Shown: positions 15,415 to 24,648, counted from the stretch's first letter. The stretch is DNA of 64,000 nucleotides from JAKVAV01 sp047632755 (GCA_047632755.1 JBLIDT010000004.1:62001-126000), one strand, 5' to 3'. The notes: generated by a model from the sequence alone, not told the origin. Made by a program: numbers and translations.

Positions 15415-16014
15415 TCAATTTAAGAAGATATTATGCTCTACACTGTTTTTTTGCTTTAGCATGAGCAATCTCATTCTGATCTCATCTAAGAGAAACCTCT
15501 CCATATCAACGGGTGATTTTAATTTGAGAAAGTCGATTTTTTTTGTGTCTTCTAAGTTGAGCATCCTTGCCAAATCTATTAAACTCAAATCAGCTGAAAA
15601 GGAATCTGGGGCGAGAATTTTTTCTGATTCCGACATGTAGGCATTGAAGGCGCTAAACAGGGCATTGCTCACAGGTGGTATTTCATCGTGCGTCATGATC
15701 AGCACGTCTCCACCAGGATATAGTTTTTCTCCCATGCGAAGGAAAAAGCGTTCGACTTTGAAAATTCCAATAGCTTCTATTTCGATATCGGTTGAGCCAT
15801 TGCTGTACCGCGAGACGACCTTCTTCAGATTCACTATGCTGCCATAGCCAGTCATGGTGCCATTTTCTGTAAATGGAATACCAAAGGAAATTTGAACGCT
15901 TTCGCAATCAGCTAATAGTTGGCGATATCGCTCTTCGAAAATGTGCAGCTTTGTTGTTTCGCCGGGTAGAAGAAACAACTGCAGCGGAAATAAGGCAAGT
16001 TGGGTCTTCTGCAT
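15415..16014 (-). CDS. Lon N-terminal (substrate-binding) domain protein
   Basis: 199 residues without any ATPase or protease domain. The opening LALFPLQLFLLPGETTKLHI FEERYRQLL is the hallmark of the Lon N-terminal domain. GYGSIVNLKKVVSRYSNGST and FKVERFF also fit. Stand-alone Lon-N proteins are common in Bacteroidota. They bind protein or act as accessory factors, but their physiological partner is not established. It lies 60 bases downstream of the DivIC-like gene on the same strand. Confidence 0.8.
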   Translation of the reverse strand: MQKTQLALFPLQLFLLPGETTKLHIFEERYRQLLADCESVQISFGIPFTENGTMTGYGSIVNLKKVVSRYSNGSTDIEIEAIGIFKVERFFLRMGEKLYPGGDVLIMTHDEIPPVSNALFSAFNAYMSESEKILAPDSFSADLSLIDLARMLNLEDTKKIDFLKLKSPVDMERFLLDEIRMRLLMLKQKNSVEHNIFLN

Positions 16015-16073
16015 AAGATCAAGATTATAGGTGTAACAAGAAAAGCTGTCGAATGTTAGAAAAAATAGAACAG

Positions 16074-16367
16074 TTACTTTTCATGCAGTAATACAAAGAT
16101 CTCTTCGTTTTCCCGCTTCATTCGGTATTGCTCGCGGGCAAATTTTTCCAATTCTTCCCTATCTGAAGTTAGTTCTTGGATTTGGCTCTTAGAGGATTCA
16201 GTATTGCTGTTTAAATAATCGATTTCATCCGAGATATCTCTTAGTTCCATCTTAATCTCCATTTGGGAAATGAGGTCATGAACATCGAAAAAACTGATGT
16301 AAAGAACAAAGATCACCAATACCGCGACGTATTTATTTTTTAGAATTGGCGGAATCTTTTTTAACAT
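16074..16367 (-). CDS. DivIC/FtsB-like septum formation initiator
   Basis: 97 residues from the preferred ATG at 16367 (LKKIPPILKNKYVAVL). There is one transmembrane helix (YVAVLVIFVLYISFF), then a periplasmic coiled coil (MEIKMELRDISDEIDYLNSN and SQIQELTSDREELEKFAREQ YRMKRENEEIF). The FAREQYRMKRENEEIFVL end is the DivIC signature. The protein would sit with FtsL and FtsQ in the divisome. An ATG at 16400 also opens the frame, but it abuts the pruA terminator. The weak -7 element TAGCTTTA (16378-16371) lies three bases before the 16367 start. Confidence 0.8.
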   Translation of the reverse strand: MLKKIPPILKNKYVAVLVIFVLYISFFDVHDLISQMEIKMELRDISDEIDYLNSNTESSKSQIQELTSDREELEKFAREQYRMKRENEEIFVLLHEK

Positions 16368-16398
16368 ACGTAAAGCTACGTGAGCATTTTGACCTAAC

Positions 16399-16431
16399 AA
16401 AAAAAAAGCTCCCGTTTTTATGCGGGAGCTT
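16399..16431 (-). terminator. Intrinsic terminator of pruA
   Basis: AAGCTCCCG (16406-16414) and CGGGAGCTT (16423-16431) form a 9-bp stem with an eight-base loop. On the minus strand a run of at least eight T follows. It lies just after the pruA stop. Confidence 0.9.
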
Positions 16432-16457
16432 CTGTTAAAAAAAGATGTCTTCGGGAT

Positions 16458-18086
16458 TTAACCCAGAAACGGATATCTGAAATCTGTAGGAGAAACCAAC
16501 GTTTCTTTAATCGTTCTGGCGGAAACCCATCTAAGTAAGTTGAGGTGAGATCCTGCTTTATCATTCGTTCCAGAACCTCTAGCACCTCCAAACGGCTGTT
16601 GACCAACTACTGCCCCCGTAGGCTTATCGTTGATGTAGAAATTCCCTGCTGCGTTTTCAAGCACCTTGGCTGCAAGATTTATGGCGTATCTATCTTTTGC
16701 CAAGATGGCTCCCGTTAAAGCGTATTCAGATGTTTCGTCAACTAATTTGAGGGTTTCTTCAAATTTGTCTGCATCGTACACATAGATAGTCAAAACAGGG
16801 CCGAAGATCTCTTCAACCATTGTTCTGAATTTCGGATTGGTAGTAACTACCACAGTTGGTTCAATGAAATAACCTTCGCTTTTGTCATAACCTCCTCCTG
16901 TGATAATCTCCGCATCTGATTGTTCCTTGACATAGTCAATGTAACCTGCGATTTTATCAAAGGCTCTCTCATCGATTACAGCATTCACAAAATTCGAGAA
17001 TTCGGTAGGTGGGCCCAACTTCATGTCTTTGCCATCTTGAATCAAACCCGCTTTTACTTCAGGCCAGATATTGCTGGCCACATAAGCTCTGGACGCGGCT
17101 GAACATTTTTGACCTTGAAATTCAAAGGCTCCTCTGGTAAGGGCAGTAGAGACTGCTTTTGGATCAGCTGATTTGTGGGCTACAACAAAGTCTTTTCCTC
17201 CCGTCTCGCCAACTATACGAGGGTAAGTCTTGTACTTGTCAATATTGTTTCCAATCGTTTTCCAAAGCATTTTGAAAACTGCTGTAGAACCGGTGAAATG
17301 CAATCCTGCAAAATCAGGATGTTCAAATACTACTTCTCCAGCATCAGGACCGTCTACGGTAACCATGTTAATGACACCATCGGGAAGACCAGCCTCTTTG
17401 AAAATCTTCATTACCACATTGGCACTGTAAATCTGCGAGTCAGCGGGTTTCCAAACACAAACATTTCCCATCATTGCTGCAGAAGCGGGAAGGTTTCCAG
17501 CTATGGCAGTAAAATTGAACGGGGTGATGCAAAATACAAAGCCTTCAAGCCCTCGGTATTCCAATCGGTTCCAAACTCCTGGAGAACTGCCCGGCTGAAC
17601 CGAATAGATTTCTTCCATATAATGAGCGTTAAATCGGAGGAAGTCAATTAGTTCGCAAACTGAGTCGATCTCTGATTGGTAGGCATTTTTGCTTTGAGCA
17701 ACCATGGTGGCTGCGTTCATTTCATATCGATATGGCCCTGCTAATAGGTCGGCTGCTTTTAGAAAAATAGCAGCGCGTTGTTCCCAAGGGAGTTCTGCCC
17801 ACTCTTTTCTTGCCGCAAGTGCTGCGTCGATTGCTTGTTGGACGTGTTTCTTTTCTCCAAAATTGGCTTGACCAACTTTTCTTTTGTGGTCAAAAGGTGG
17901 AGTTAGGTCTTTGTTTTTATCTGTGAAAATCTCTTCGCTACCAATGTACATTGGCACATTCACAGGCTCTTGATTTAACATACGGTCCAATGCCGCTTGC
18001 AACTTTTTACGCTCGTCTGAACCAGGCGCGTAATCAAATATAGGTTCGTTCGTTGGATAAGGTATTTGATAAACTCCGTTAGGCAT
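16458..18086 (-). CDS. pruA: L-glutamate gamma-semialdehyde dehydrogenase
   Basis: 542 residues, the length of the single-function delta-1-pyrroline-5-carboxylate dehydrogenases. Motifs are VCITPFNFTAIAGNLPASAA, the nucleotide-binding FTGSTAVF, the general base in VGETGGKDF and the nucleophilic Cys in FEFQGQKCSAASR. TVVVTTNPKFRTMVEEIFGP and PFGGARGSGTNDKAG near the C-terminus are typical of the family. It oxidises glutamate semialdehyde to glutamate with NAD in proline catabolism. Proline dehydrogenase (putA/prodh) is not adjacent. A promoter lies at 18120-18127, and the gene is transcribed alone. Confidence 0.95.
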   Translation of the reverse strand: MPNGVYQIPYPTNEPIFDYAPGSDERKKLQAALDRMLNQEPVNVPMYIGSEEIFTDKNKDLTPPFDHKRKVGQANFGEKKHVQQAIDAALAARKEWAELPWEQRAAIFLKAADLLAGPYRYEMNAATMVAQSKNAYQSEIDSVCELIDFLRFNAHYMEEIYSVQPGSSPGVWNRLEYRGLEGFVFCITPFNFTAIAGNLPASAAMMGNVCVWKPADSQIYSANVVMKIFKEAGLPDGVINMVTVDGPDAGEVVFEHPDFAGLHFTGSTAVFKMLWKTIGNNIDKYKTYPRIVGETGGKDFVVAHKSADPKAVSTALTRGAFEFQGQKCSAASRAYVASNIWPEVKAGLIQDGKDMKLGPPTEFSNFVNAVIDERAFDKIAGYIDYVKEQSDAEIITGGGYDKSEGYFIEPTVVVTTNPKFRTMVEEIFGPVLTIYVYDADKFEETLKLVDETSEYALTGAILAKDRYAINLAAKVLENAAGNFYINDKPTGAVVGQQPFGGARGSGTNDKAGSHLNLLRWVSARTIKETLVSPTDFRYPFLG

Positions 18087-18119
18087 AAAGATGATTTTTT
18101 AAGTAAGTGGCTTTGGCCG

Positions 18120-18127
18120 CAAAGGTA
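18120..18127 (-). promoter_or_regulatory. -7 element of pruA
   Basis: On the minus strand TACCTTTG, a perfect -7 element, lies 33 bases before the pruA ATG. Confidence 0.55.
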
Positions 18128-18480
18128 CAAATCAAAACTCCCATAGGAGAAATGGCAATAGAAACTTTAAGGTCTTACACTTCTGTATCACCTTGAGAAT
18201 TGCATTTTTGAAGCTTTGAGAGTCACAATATCCAAAACCATCTTTTTGTACTCCTGAGCATTGTCGCTTGAGGTAAATTCCTGCTTGCACAATCCGTTCA
18301 TTTCAATGGCATTTCTTCAAAAGAAGGACTTTCTCAGAATACCATGAATGCCTTGATTCAAGATGATAGGAGGTGTATGGTCGGGAACTAAAGATGGATT
18401 GAATCGATTTGATGGCTACGACTTCATCGTTTTCTGGAGCGTTAAGAATGATACCTCAGCACTTTCAAGTATTTCTATCA
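18128..18480. other. Intergenic stretch with a short open frame
   Basis: No intact gene. On the minus strand a 37-codon frame (18301 to 18188) has protein-like composition: MNGLCKQEFTSSDNAQEY then KKMVLDIVTLKASKMQF. It could be a small gene or a relic. Nothing was recognised in the rest. Confidence 0.25.
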
Positions 18481-18657
18481 CTGATTTTTATCAGAGATCA
18501 TGGCCTTGGTCTCCCTGATGATTTTGAAGAAAAAAAAGACTCCTTCGGAAGTGGGCTAATTGAAGCTTTGACGGAGCAGCTCAATAAAACTTTAAAAATT
18601 AGAGATGACCTAATAGGAGTCTTCTATCAGCTCGATTTCGAAGACTATGGAAAGTGA
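18481..18657 (+). pseudogene. Remnant of a sensor histidine kinase (end of the ATPase domain)
   Basis: The plus frame reads IRDHGLGLPDDFEEKKDSFG, SGLIEALTEQLNKTLKIRDD and FYQLDFEDYGK, then TGA. This is the end of a HATPase_c domain. D-x-G-x-G-x-P is the G1 box with the following DF, S-x-G-x-x-L-I-x-A-L-x-x-Q-L is the G2 region, and a final F-x-x-x-F strand closes it. The N box, H box and all sensor parts are missing upstream, although the frame is open back to an ATG at 18409. It is probably a relic of a HisKA_2/HWE-type kinase. Confidence 0.55.
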
Positions 18658-18665
18658 TAATTGAT

Positions 18666-19052
18666 CTAGTTGAGCCTGTGTGGCACGATCATGACGAAAG
18701 AGGGAATATTTACTTTGAACTCCTCCTTGCTGTCTAAGTTTTGCATCATATAGTATCCATACATCTTGCCAGTATCCGTAGTGAAATCACATGACGAGTT
18801 GTAAGAATAAGTTTCTCCAGGTTGAATAACTGGCTGCACACCTATCACGCCTTCGCCTTCTACTTCTCTTCGTTTTGTCGAACTATCGTAGATGTACCAA
18901 TGCCTCTTCATCAGTTGAATCGGAAAGCAATTGCGGTTCTCTAGGGTGATTTTGTAGGAGAAGAGAAAAAGTCCGTTTTCTGGCTTGGAAAAGCGGTCTT
19001 CAAAATTGCATTTAACGGAAATCTTAATTCCTGAACTTAAAGCTGTAGTCAT
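18666..19052 (-). CDS. apaG: ApaG/CorD-like protein
   Basis: 128 residues, the normal length for single-domain ApaG. The beta-sandwich motifs are visible: ENGLFLFSYKITLENRN, LMKRHWYIYDSSTKRREVEG, GVIGVQPVIQPGETYSYNSS, CDFTTDTGKMYGYYMM and the C-terminal IPSFVMIVP. The family is linked to Co2+/Mg2+ resistance, and its fold is shared with an F-box-associated domain. The biochemical role is unsettled. It is separated from the plug-protein gene by about 70 bases on the same strand. Confidence 0.9.
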   Translation of the reverse strand: MTTALSSGIKISVKCNFEDRFSKPENGLFLFSYKITLENRNCFPIQLMKRHWYIYDSSTKRREVEGEGVIGVQPVIQPGETYSYNSSCDFTTDTGKMYGYYMMQNLDSKEEFKVNIPSFVMIVPHRLN

Positions 19053-19122
19053 GCTTAGCGCCTGTAGATTTTTGCAAGGTGAAAAAAATCAACATACTTT
19101 CAAAAGATGCTGATCAATAAAA

Positions 19123-20475
19123 TTATCGGACGAAACTGTTTGCTCTTTCTACACCAATCAAACGATCAGAAAAGTAGCTCTGATCTTTGAAATAAATTAA
19201 AATCAAGTAGTCATTTTCGGTTTCAGAATGATTTCCATCTGTAAGATCTGATGACCCTTGATCCTTTTTGGTATACTTCCACAAATACGAATAATTGTAA
19301 TACCCCTGTTTCAATTGCAATGCGAGTTCGTAATTTTGGTTATCAGGGTTATATGTCATTCGGTGAGATTTTTTCAATTCCCAATTGGAAAGTTGGCCCA
19401 TAACATACATTTCACCATTTCCGAGCATGGCATCTACTGGAAAACTAAAATGAACGGTTACATAGTCCGATTCGAGATGAGGGTCGATCATGTCGTCATT
19501 CTTCACTAAAAACTTTCCGTTTATGTCATTCTCGAAGGTGTATTGCTTGAAAGCCTTTGCCAAATCAGGCGCCAAATAAATATGGTATCCATCGTCCTCC
19601 AGTCGTATTTCCTCAACCTCCTCGCTTCTGTAGCGCAAGCTTTTACCATCAAAAAAGCGGTATTCATTTCCGCCGTCAAAGTCTAAATCACCTTGGTAAT
19701 TGTAAGTGAGCTGTTCGTTTTTGATGAAATTTGGCTTAACGCCTGAAATAATGTTGTCACGCCTTAGATTTTGCATAACCACAAGCTCAATGTCGCGGTA
19801 TGGATTCATGGTCTGAATCGAACCGAGATTGACTTCAATGTCAACCTCTTGTCGATATTCTCGTTCTGAGACGATACTCGAAGGCTGAATAACAGCACTT
19901 ATACTCACTTTTGGCTCTACTACCATAAACCTGCTCGTGAGGATTAGATCTTCCTCGTTTCCATTGGCATATACCTTTATGATGTAATTTCCACTTCTGA
20001 TCAGATTAATTCGGTTGTTCGGGAATTCGAGTTGGTAGCTAGTGTAGTTATTGACCGTGTTGAATGAAAAGTCATAGTTTGCAATGATGTCATTGTTGTA
20101 TCCCTCCTGATAATCCATAAGCTGAAGGTCCGAAGGGTTCCAATCCCACGTACAGTGGATGAAGGAATAATGCATCTCTCGAACATCTTCATCCAAGTCA
20201 TCAAAGCGTAAAACGATTCTTTCGAGACCGTTTAACGGAATTATGGGTGCTTCAAGCTCTGATCCCTTGAGGTGGAGGATGACCGTTTTTATGCTCTCAT
20301 CATATATTTTATCGGTGTACTGAAGCTCCTTACTGTCAAAGTACTCGGCTTTCAATTTGCGCTCAAATTTACCTTCAGGTTGAAGTGGCAGGGAAGCTTG
20401 GCAAGACGAAATAAAAGGGGAACTGAAAAAAATAAAGAAGACACCCCGAAAGAGCATCCTTGGAACAGCTGGCAT
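19123..20475 (-). CDS. Type IX secretion system plug protein (DUF5103)
   Basis: 450 residues with an N-terminal signal (about 1-27, ending FISSCQA, perhaps a lipobox). The chain has a beta-rich N-terminal domain with VILRFDDLDEDVREMHYSFI-like features, HCTWDWNPSDLQLMDYQEGY, and NRINLIRSGNYIIKVYANGN. The C-terminal region contains VMGQLSNWELKKSHRMTYN and QLKQGYYNYSYLWKY. These are the landmarks of DUF5103, the family of the plug protein that closes the T9SS translocon SprA from the periplasmic side. It is divergent from nqrA. T9SS cargo genes elsewhere in the window fit. The start could also be the ATG six codons in. Confidence 0.82.
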   Translation of the reverse strand: MPAVPRMLFRGVFFIFFSSPFISSCQASLPLQPEGKFERKLKAEYFDSKELQYTDKIYDESIKTVILHLKGSELEAPIIPLNGLERIVLRFDDLDEDVREMHYSFIHCTWDWNPSDLQLMDYQEGYNNDIIANYDFSFNTVNNYTSYQLEFPNNRINLIRSGNYIIKVYANGNEEDLILTSRFMVVEPKVSISAVIQPSSIVSEREYRQEVDIEVNLGSIQTMNPYRDIELVVMQNLRRDNIISGVKPNFIKNEQLTYNYQGDLDFDGGNEYRFFDGKSLRYRSEEVEEIRLEDDGYHIYLAPDLAKAFKQYTFENDINGKFLVKNDDMIDPHLESDYVTVHFSFPVDAMLGNGEMYVMGQLSNWELKKSHRMTYNPDNQNYELALQLKQGYYNYSYLWKYTKKDQGSSDLTDGNHSETENDYLILIYFKDQSYFSDRLIGVERANSFVR

Positions 20476-20570
20476 AATCTGATAACGGTAGTTTTATTTA
20501 GATATTTATAAATAGTTTGTAAAAATTCGGGAGCCTGCCATAAGCAGTGGATAAAAATCAAAGTTATTGC

Positions 20571-20578
20571 TAATTTTG
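20571..20578 (+). promoter_or_regulatory. -7 element of the nqr operon
   Basis: TAATTTTG matches the -7 consensus. An AAAGGACG stretch (about 20590-20597) before the ATG at 20607 may serve as a ribosome binding site. The leader is about 25 bases. Confidence 0.5.
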
Positions 20579-20606
20579 CCGCCGAATTTAAAGGACGTCT
20601 AAGTGC

Positions 20607-21959
20607 ATGTCTAAGGCCATAAAAATAAAGAAAGGAGCGGATATTAAGTTAATCGGTAAAGCCGATAAAACTACTTCCGCTGCCACACAATCAAAAGTTT
20701 TTGCTCTGAAACCAGATGATTTCTTTGGGACAACCCCAAAATTGTCTGTCAAAGAAGGAGCGGAAGTCAAAGCTGGTTCTCCTCTGTTTTACGACAAAAC
20801 TAGGACACGGGTGAAATTTACATCTCCCGTTAGTGGAGAAGTAGTCGAAATAAAACGAGGGGCGAAGCGCAAAATACTGGAAGTAAAGGTCTTGGCAGAT
20901 GCTGAAACTCGCTACGAGACTTTTTCTTCCTGGACTGGCGGTTCAGATCGAGAAGCTCTTGTGACGACAATGCTCGACATGGGGCTTTGGCCTTTTGTGA
21001 AGCAAAGACCTTACGGCGTTATTGCCACTCCCGAAGATACACCGCGCGACATTTTTGTAAGCTTTTTCAATTCGGCTCCGTTGGCGCCAGAAGCTGCTTT
21101 TGTTCTCGAAAGCGAAAAAGACAACGTTCAATTGGCACTAGATGCTTTGAATCTTTTGACTTCAGGCAACGTGCACATAGGTGTCAAGACAGGCGATTCC
21201 TTCTTCGATTCCTTTACAGGAGTGACGAAGCATTCCATTCAAGGTCCTCATCCAGCAGGCAATGTGGGTGTTCTTATACACCATGTGGCACCTATCAATA
21301 AAGGTGAGATGGTTTGGACGGTAAACGGTATGGACCTAGCTCTAATTGGTAGATCTCTTAAAGCAGGTCAATTTAAAGCTGAGCGCACAATTGCCCTCGC
21401 AGGATCAGAAGTTGATGATCCACAGTTCTATACTACAATGATCGGAGCCAAAATGGACTCGATAGTTGCAGGAAAACTCAAGGGAGATAACAACAGGATT
21501 ATAAACGGTGATCCTCTTACGGGTGATACAGTTTCTGAAGATGGGCACCTTGGTTTTTACAATTCTCAAGTTACCGTTCTGCCAGAGGGCGACCACAAGA
21601 AGTTTTTCCTTACTGACGGTTGGCTTGCGCCTGGATTCAACAGTTTTAGCCTTTCTAAAGCTTTTCCATCTTGGTTAAACCCCAAGAAGGAATACCGTCT
21701 CGACACCAACCTTAATGGTGAAGAAAGAGCATTTGTAGTAACAGGAGAGCTCGAAAAAGTATTTCCTTTTGACATCTACCCGATGCAACTTATCAAGTCC
21801 ATAATGGTTAATGATATTGATGCAATGGAGAAACTAGGGATATACGAAGTGCTTCCTGAAGACTTTGCGCTTTGTGAGTTTGCGTGTACCTCGAAGGTCG
21901 ATATCCAACAAGTTGTTGAAGATGGATTGGCCGACATGAGAAAAGAATTTGAATCATAA
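20607..21959 (+). CDS. nqrA: Na+-translocating NADH:quinone reductase subunit A
   Basis: 450 residues, typical NqrA length. The start MSKAIKIKKGADIKLIGKAD and the biotinyl-like segment with VKFTSPVSGEVVEIKRGAKR are characteristic. GPHPAGNVGVLIHHVAPINK GE and the C-terminal CEFACTSKVDIQQVVEDGL also are. NqrA is the cytoplasmic, cofactor-poor subunit implicated in quinone binding. First gene of nqrABCDEF. Confidence 0.97.
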   Translation: MSKAIKIKKGADIKLIGKADKTTSAATQSKVFALKPDDFFGTTPKLSVKEGAEVKAGSPLFYDKTRTRVKFTSPVSGEVVEIKRGAKRKILEVKVLADAETRYETFSSWTGGSDREALVTTMLDMGLWPFVKQRPYGVIATPEDTPRDIFVSFFNSAPLAPEAAFVLESEKDNVQLALDALNLLTSGNVHIGVKTGDSFFDSFTGVTKHSIQGPHPAGNVGVLIHHVAPINKGEMVWTVNGMDLALIGRSLKAGQFKAERTIALAGSEVDDPQFYTTMIGAKMDSIVAGKLKGDNNRIINGDPLTGDTVSEDGHLGFYNSQVTVLPEGDHKKFFLTDGWLAPGFNSFSLSKAFPSWLNPKKEYRLDTNLNGEERAFVVTGELEKVFPFDIYPMQLIKSIMVNDIDAMEKLGIYEVLPEDFALCEFACTSKVDIQQVVEDGLADMRKEFES

Positions 21960-21974
21960 TCTAAATCAGCTAAA

Positions 21975-23174
21975 GTGAAAGTTGTTGAGAATCTATTGGG
22001 TAAGGTAAAACCCATTTTTGATAAGGGAGGAAAGCTGGAGAAGTTGTATCCGATGTATGATGCATTGGAAACTTTTGCATTTGTGCCAGATCATACCACC
22101 CGCAAGGGAGCACACATTCGTGACTCGATTGACATGAAAAGAACGATGTTCTTGGTGATCGTGGCATTGATTCCATGTCTTCTGTTTGGAATTTACAATA
22201 CAGGATACCAGCATTTCATGGCGCTTCAACAAGAAGCTACTTTTATGGAAATGGTAGTCTTCGGTCTTTGGAAAGCAATACCCTTGATCATTGTGTCATA
22301 TGGGGTCGGTCTAGGTGTAGAATTTATTTTTTGCATCATCAAAGGCCACGCGATCCAAGAAGGTTTCTTGGTTTCGGGAATGCTCATTCCATTGATAATG
22401 CCAATGGACGTTCCGCTTTGGATGGTAGCTATTGCCACCGCATTTGCTGTACTTATCGCAAAAGAAGTCTTTGGTGGAACTGGCATGAACATTCTTAACG
22501 TTGCATTAACGGCAAGAGCTTTCTTATTCTTTGCCTACCCAACAATGATGTCAGGTAACAAGGTTTGGGTCAATGCCGAAGGTGGAGCAGTGGTAGATGG
22601 ATATACTGGGGAAACTCTTCTAGGGCAAGCCATAAGTAGTGGCGCAAATTTTTATGACACTGCAGGAGTTGCATACGCATCTGTGTCAGACAGTTTCATG
22701 GCATCTTTCCTTGGTTTTATTCCTGGATCAATTGGGGAAACGTCAACGTTGGCCATCTTAATCGGTGCAGGGATTCTTCTTTGGACGGGTATAGCCAGCT
22801 GGAGAATTATGTTGTCAGCTGTGATTGGCGGAGCAGTAATGGGATTGATTTTCAATATTGTTGGTCCACAGATATCTCCTGAAAACCTTTACCTCCAAGT
22901 GCCATGGTGGCATCAATTGGTAATGGGTGGTTTTATGTTCGGTGTCGTATTTATGGCCACAGATCCTGTTTCTGCTGCTCAGACGTTCAAAGGAAAAGTG
23001 ATCTACGGATTCCTGATAGGTATTCTCGGTATCCTTATACGTGTGGCAAACCCAGCTTATCCAGAGGGAATAATGTTGGCCATTCTATTTATGAACGTAA
23101 TGGCGCCCACGATTGACCACTACGTGATTCAAGGCAATATCAGCAAAAGACTTAAACGACTTAAAACCGCTTAA
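21975..23174 (+). CDS. nqrB: Na+-translocating NADH:quinone reductase subunit B
   Basis: 399 residues with about ten membrane helices (RTMFLVIVALIPCLLFGIYN near the start). The site of covalent FMN attachment reads DGYTGETLLGQAI. The acceptor Thr is present, but the usual Ala of the S/T-G-A-T flavinylation motif is Glu. Riboflavin and the sodium path are also associated with this subunit in known enzymes. The GGTGMNILNVALTARAFLFF block is typical. It lies 15 bases after nqrA. Confidence 0.96.
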   Translation: MKVVENLLGKVKPIFDKGGKLEKLYPMYDALETFAFVPDHTTRKGAHIRDSIDMKRTMFLVIVALIPCLLFGIYNTGYQHFMALQQEATFMEMVVFGLWKAIPLIIVSYGVGLGVEFIFCIIKGHAIQEGFLVSGMLIPLIMPMDVPLWMVAIATAFAVLIAKEVFGGTGMNILNVALTARAFLFFAYPTMMSGNKVWVNAEGGAVVDGYTGETLLGQAISSGANFYDTAGVAYASVSDSFMASFLGFIPGSIGETSTLAILIGAGILLWTGIASWRIMLSAVIGGAVMGLIFNIVGPQISPENLYLQVPWWHQLVMGGFMFGVVFMATDPVSAAQTFKGKVIYGFLIGILGILIRVANPAYPEGIMLAILFMNVMAPTIDHYVIQGNISKRLKRLKTA

Positions 23175-23176
23175 CG

Positions 23177-23935
23177 ATGGCAGTAAACAAAAACAGCAAC
23201 GCTTTTACCTTCGTCTTCGCCATCATCATGGTAGTCGTAGTGGGAGCCGTGCTTTCATTTGCAGCAATATCTTTGAAGCCTCTTCAGGTTAAGAACAACA
23301 TTGACAAAAAGATGATCAATATCCTAACATCCATTGGGGTTGAGGCTGACCGGACAAATGCCAAGGAGATTTTTTACGCGAATATAACAGCGCGTTATAT
23401 TCTTAATTCGAATGGAGAAATTATCTCGACGAGAGAAGGTGAAGTGGAATCTACTGACCGAGAAGATCCGTTTAACGTAGATATAAAAAAAGAATTTAGA
23501 GATCCAACCCTGACAGTAGAGGAGAGAAACTATCCACTTTATGTAGCTTCTATTGATGGTGAAGATGTGGCAATTATTCCATTGGTAGGAAAAGGGCTTT
23601 GGGGTCCGATCTGGGGCTATGTAGCTTTGGAGAGCGACTTCAATACTATTTACGGTGCGAATTTCGACCACAAGACGGAAACCCCTGGGTTGGGAGCTGA
23701 AATTAGGGAATCTTGGTTTTCGAAACCATTTGTAGGAAAAACAATCTACGACGATGCAGGCGATCTAGTTTCTGTCAGCGTCGTAAAAGGTACAGCAGAT
23801 CCAGATAACCCTCACGCAGTAGACGGTATCACTGGCGGAACCATCACTAGTCACGGTGTAGACGAAATGCTTGAGCGCACTTTCGGCGTATACGACGCAT
23901 ATTTTAAAAACAACTCTCAAATCAGTCAAAAGTAA
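23177..23935 (+). CDS. nqrC: Na+-translocating NADH:quinone reductase subunit C
   Basis: 252 residues: one N-terminal transmembrane helix (FVFAIIMVVVVGAVLSFAAI) and a periplasmic FMN domain. The flavinylation site is DGITGGTITSHGVDEML, with Gly where Ala is most common. GLGAEIRESWFSKPFVGKTI is the family's T-P-G-L-G-A-E block. It overlaps nqrD by one base (ATGA-type junction). An ApbE flavin transferase is needed but is not in the window. Confidence 0.96.
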   Translation: MAVNKNSNAFTFVFAIIMVVVVGAVLSFAAISLKPLQVKNNIDKKMINILTSIGVEADRTNAKEIFYANITARYILNSNGEIISTREGEVESTDREDPFNVDIKKEFRDPTLTVEERNYPLYVASIDGEDVAIIPLVGKGLWGPIWGYVALESDFNTIYGANFDHKTETPGLGAEIRESWFSKPFVGKTIYDDAGDLVSVSVVKGTADPDNPHAVDGITGGTITSHGVDEMLERTFGVYDAYFKNNSQISQK

Positions 23936-24645
23936 TGAGCACTGAGACGGCCGTAGCGGCAAACGAACAAGAGGTTGTAAAAGAAGCAGTTCCAAGAGAA
24001 CCCCTCTTTTCAGCAAAAAATAAAAGACTACTTACTGATCCGTTGAACGACGATAACCCAATTACCGTTCAGGTATTGGGAATCTGCTCGGCGCTGGCTA
24101 TTACTGTTCAGGTGCAGCAAGCAGTGGTCATGTGTATGTCGGTACTTTTTGTAATGGTTTTTGGAAACATGATTATCTCAGCAATGAGAAACGTCATTCC
24201 TTCTCGAATCAGAATAATTGTACAGCTCGTTGTAGTCGCCGCTTTGGTGATCTTGGTTGACCAAATTCTGAAGGCATTTTTACCAGATATCGCCGAAAAG
24301 CTTTCTGTCTTCATCGGGTTGATCATTACCAACTGCATTATCATGGGGCGATTTGAAGCCTTTGCAATGGGCAATAAGGTTTGGCCTTCTGCCCTTGATG
24401 GAGTTGGAAACGCCATCGGATATGCTTGGATTTTGGTGGCAGTAGCAGTTGTTCGTGAAATATTTGGATCGGGATCGATCAGTTTCCCAGGAATCGGACA
24501 GATTAAATTCCTTCCACAAAGTTTCTTCGAAGCGGGATACATGAATAACAATATGATGATTCTACCTCCAATGGCTTTGATCACGGTGGGTGTTATCATC
24601 TGGATTCAACGTTCGAAGAATCAAAAACTTATTGAAGAAAACTAG
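23935..24645 (+). CDS. nqrD: Na+-translocating NADH:quinone reductase subunit D
   Basis: 236 residues with about six helices and a polar N-terminal extension of some 30 residues (QEVVKEAVPREPLFSAKNK). The two Cys in LGICSALA and ITNCIIMGRFEAFA correspond to half of the ligands of the intramembrane iron-sulfur centre shared with NqrE. GSGSISFPGIGQIKFLPQSF is the usual conserved loop. Confidence 0.96.
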   Translation: MSTETAVAANEQEVVKEAVPREPLFSAKNKRLLTDPLNDDNPITVQVLGICSALAITVQVQQAVVMCMSVLFVMVFGNMIISAMRNVIPSRIRIIVQLVVVAALVILVDQILKAFLPDIAEKLSVFIGLIITNCIIMGRFEAFAMGNKVWPSALDGVGNAIGYAWILVAVAVVREIFGSGSISFPGIGQIKFLPQSFFEAGYMNNNMMILPPMALITVGVIIWIQRSKNQKLIEEN

Positions 24646-24648
24646 GCC

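Noticed and set aside
17175..17651. 158-codon open frame opposite pruA
   Set aside because: It is antisense to a clear dehydrogenase gene, has no motif, and is explained by the codon usage of the real gene.
24108..24599. 163-codon open frame opposite nqrD
   Set aside because: nqrD is unmistakable and lies in a complete operon.
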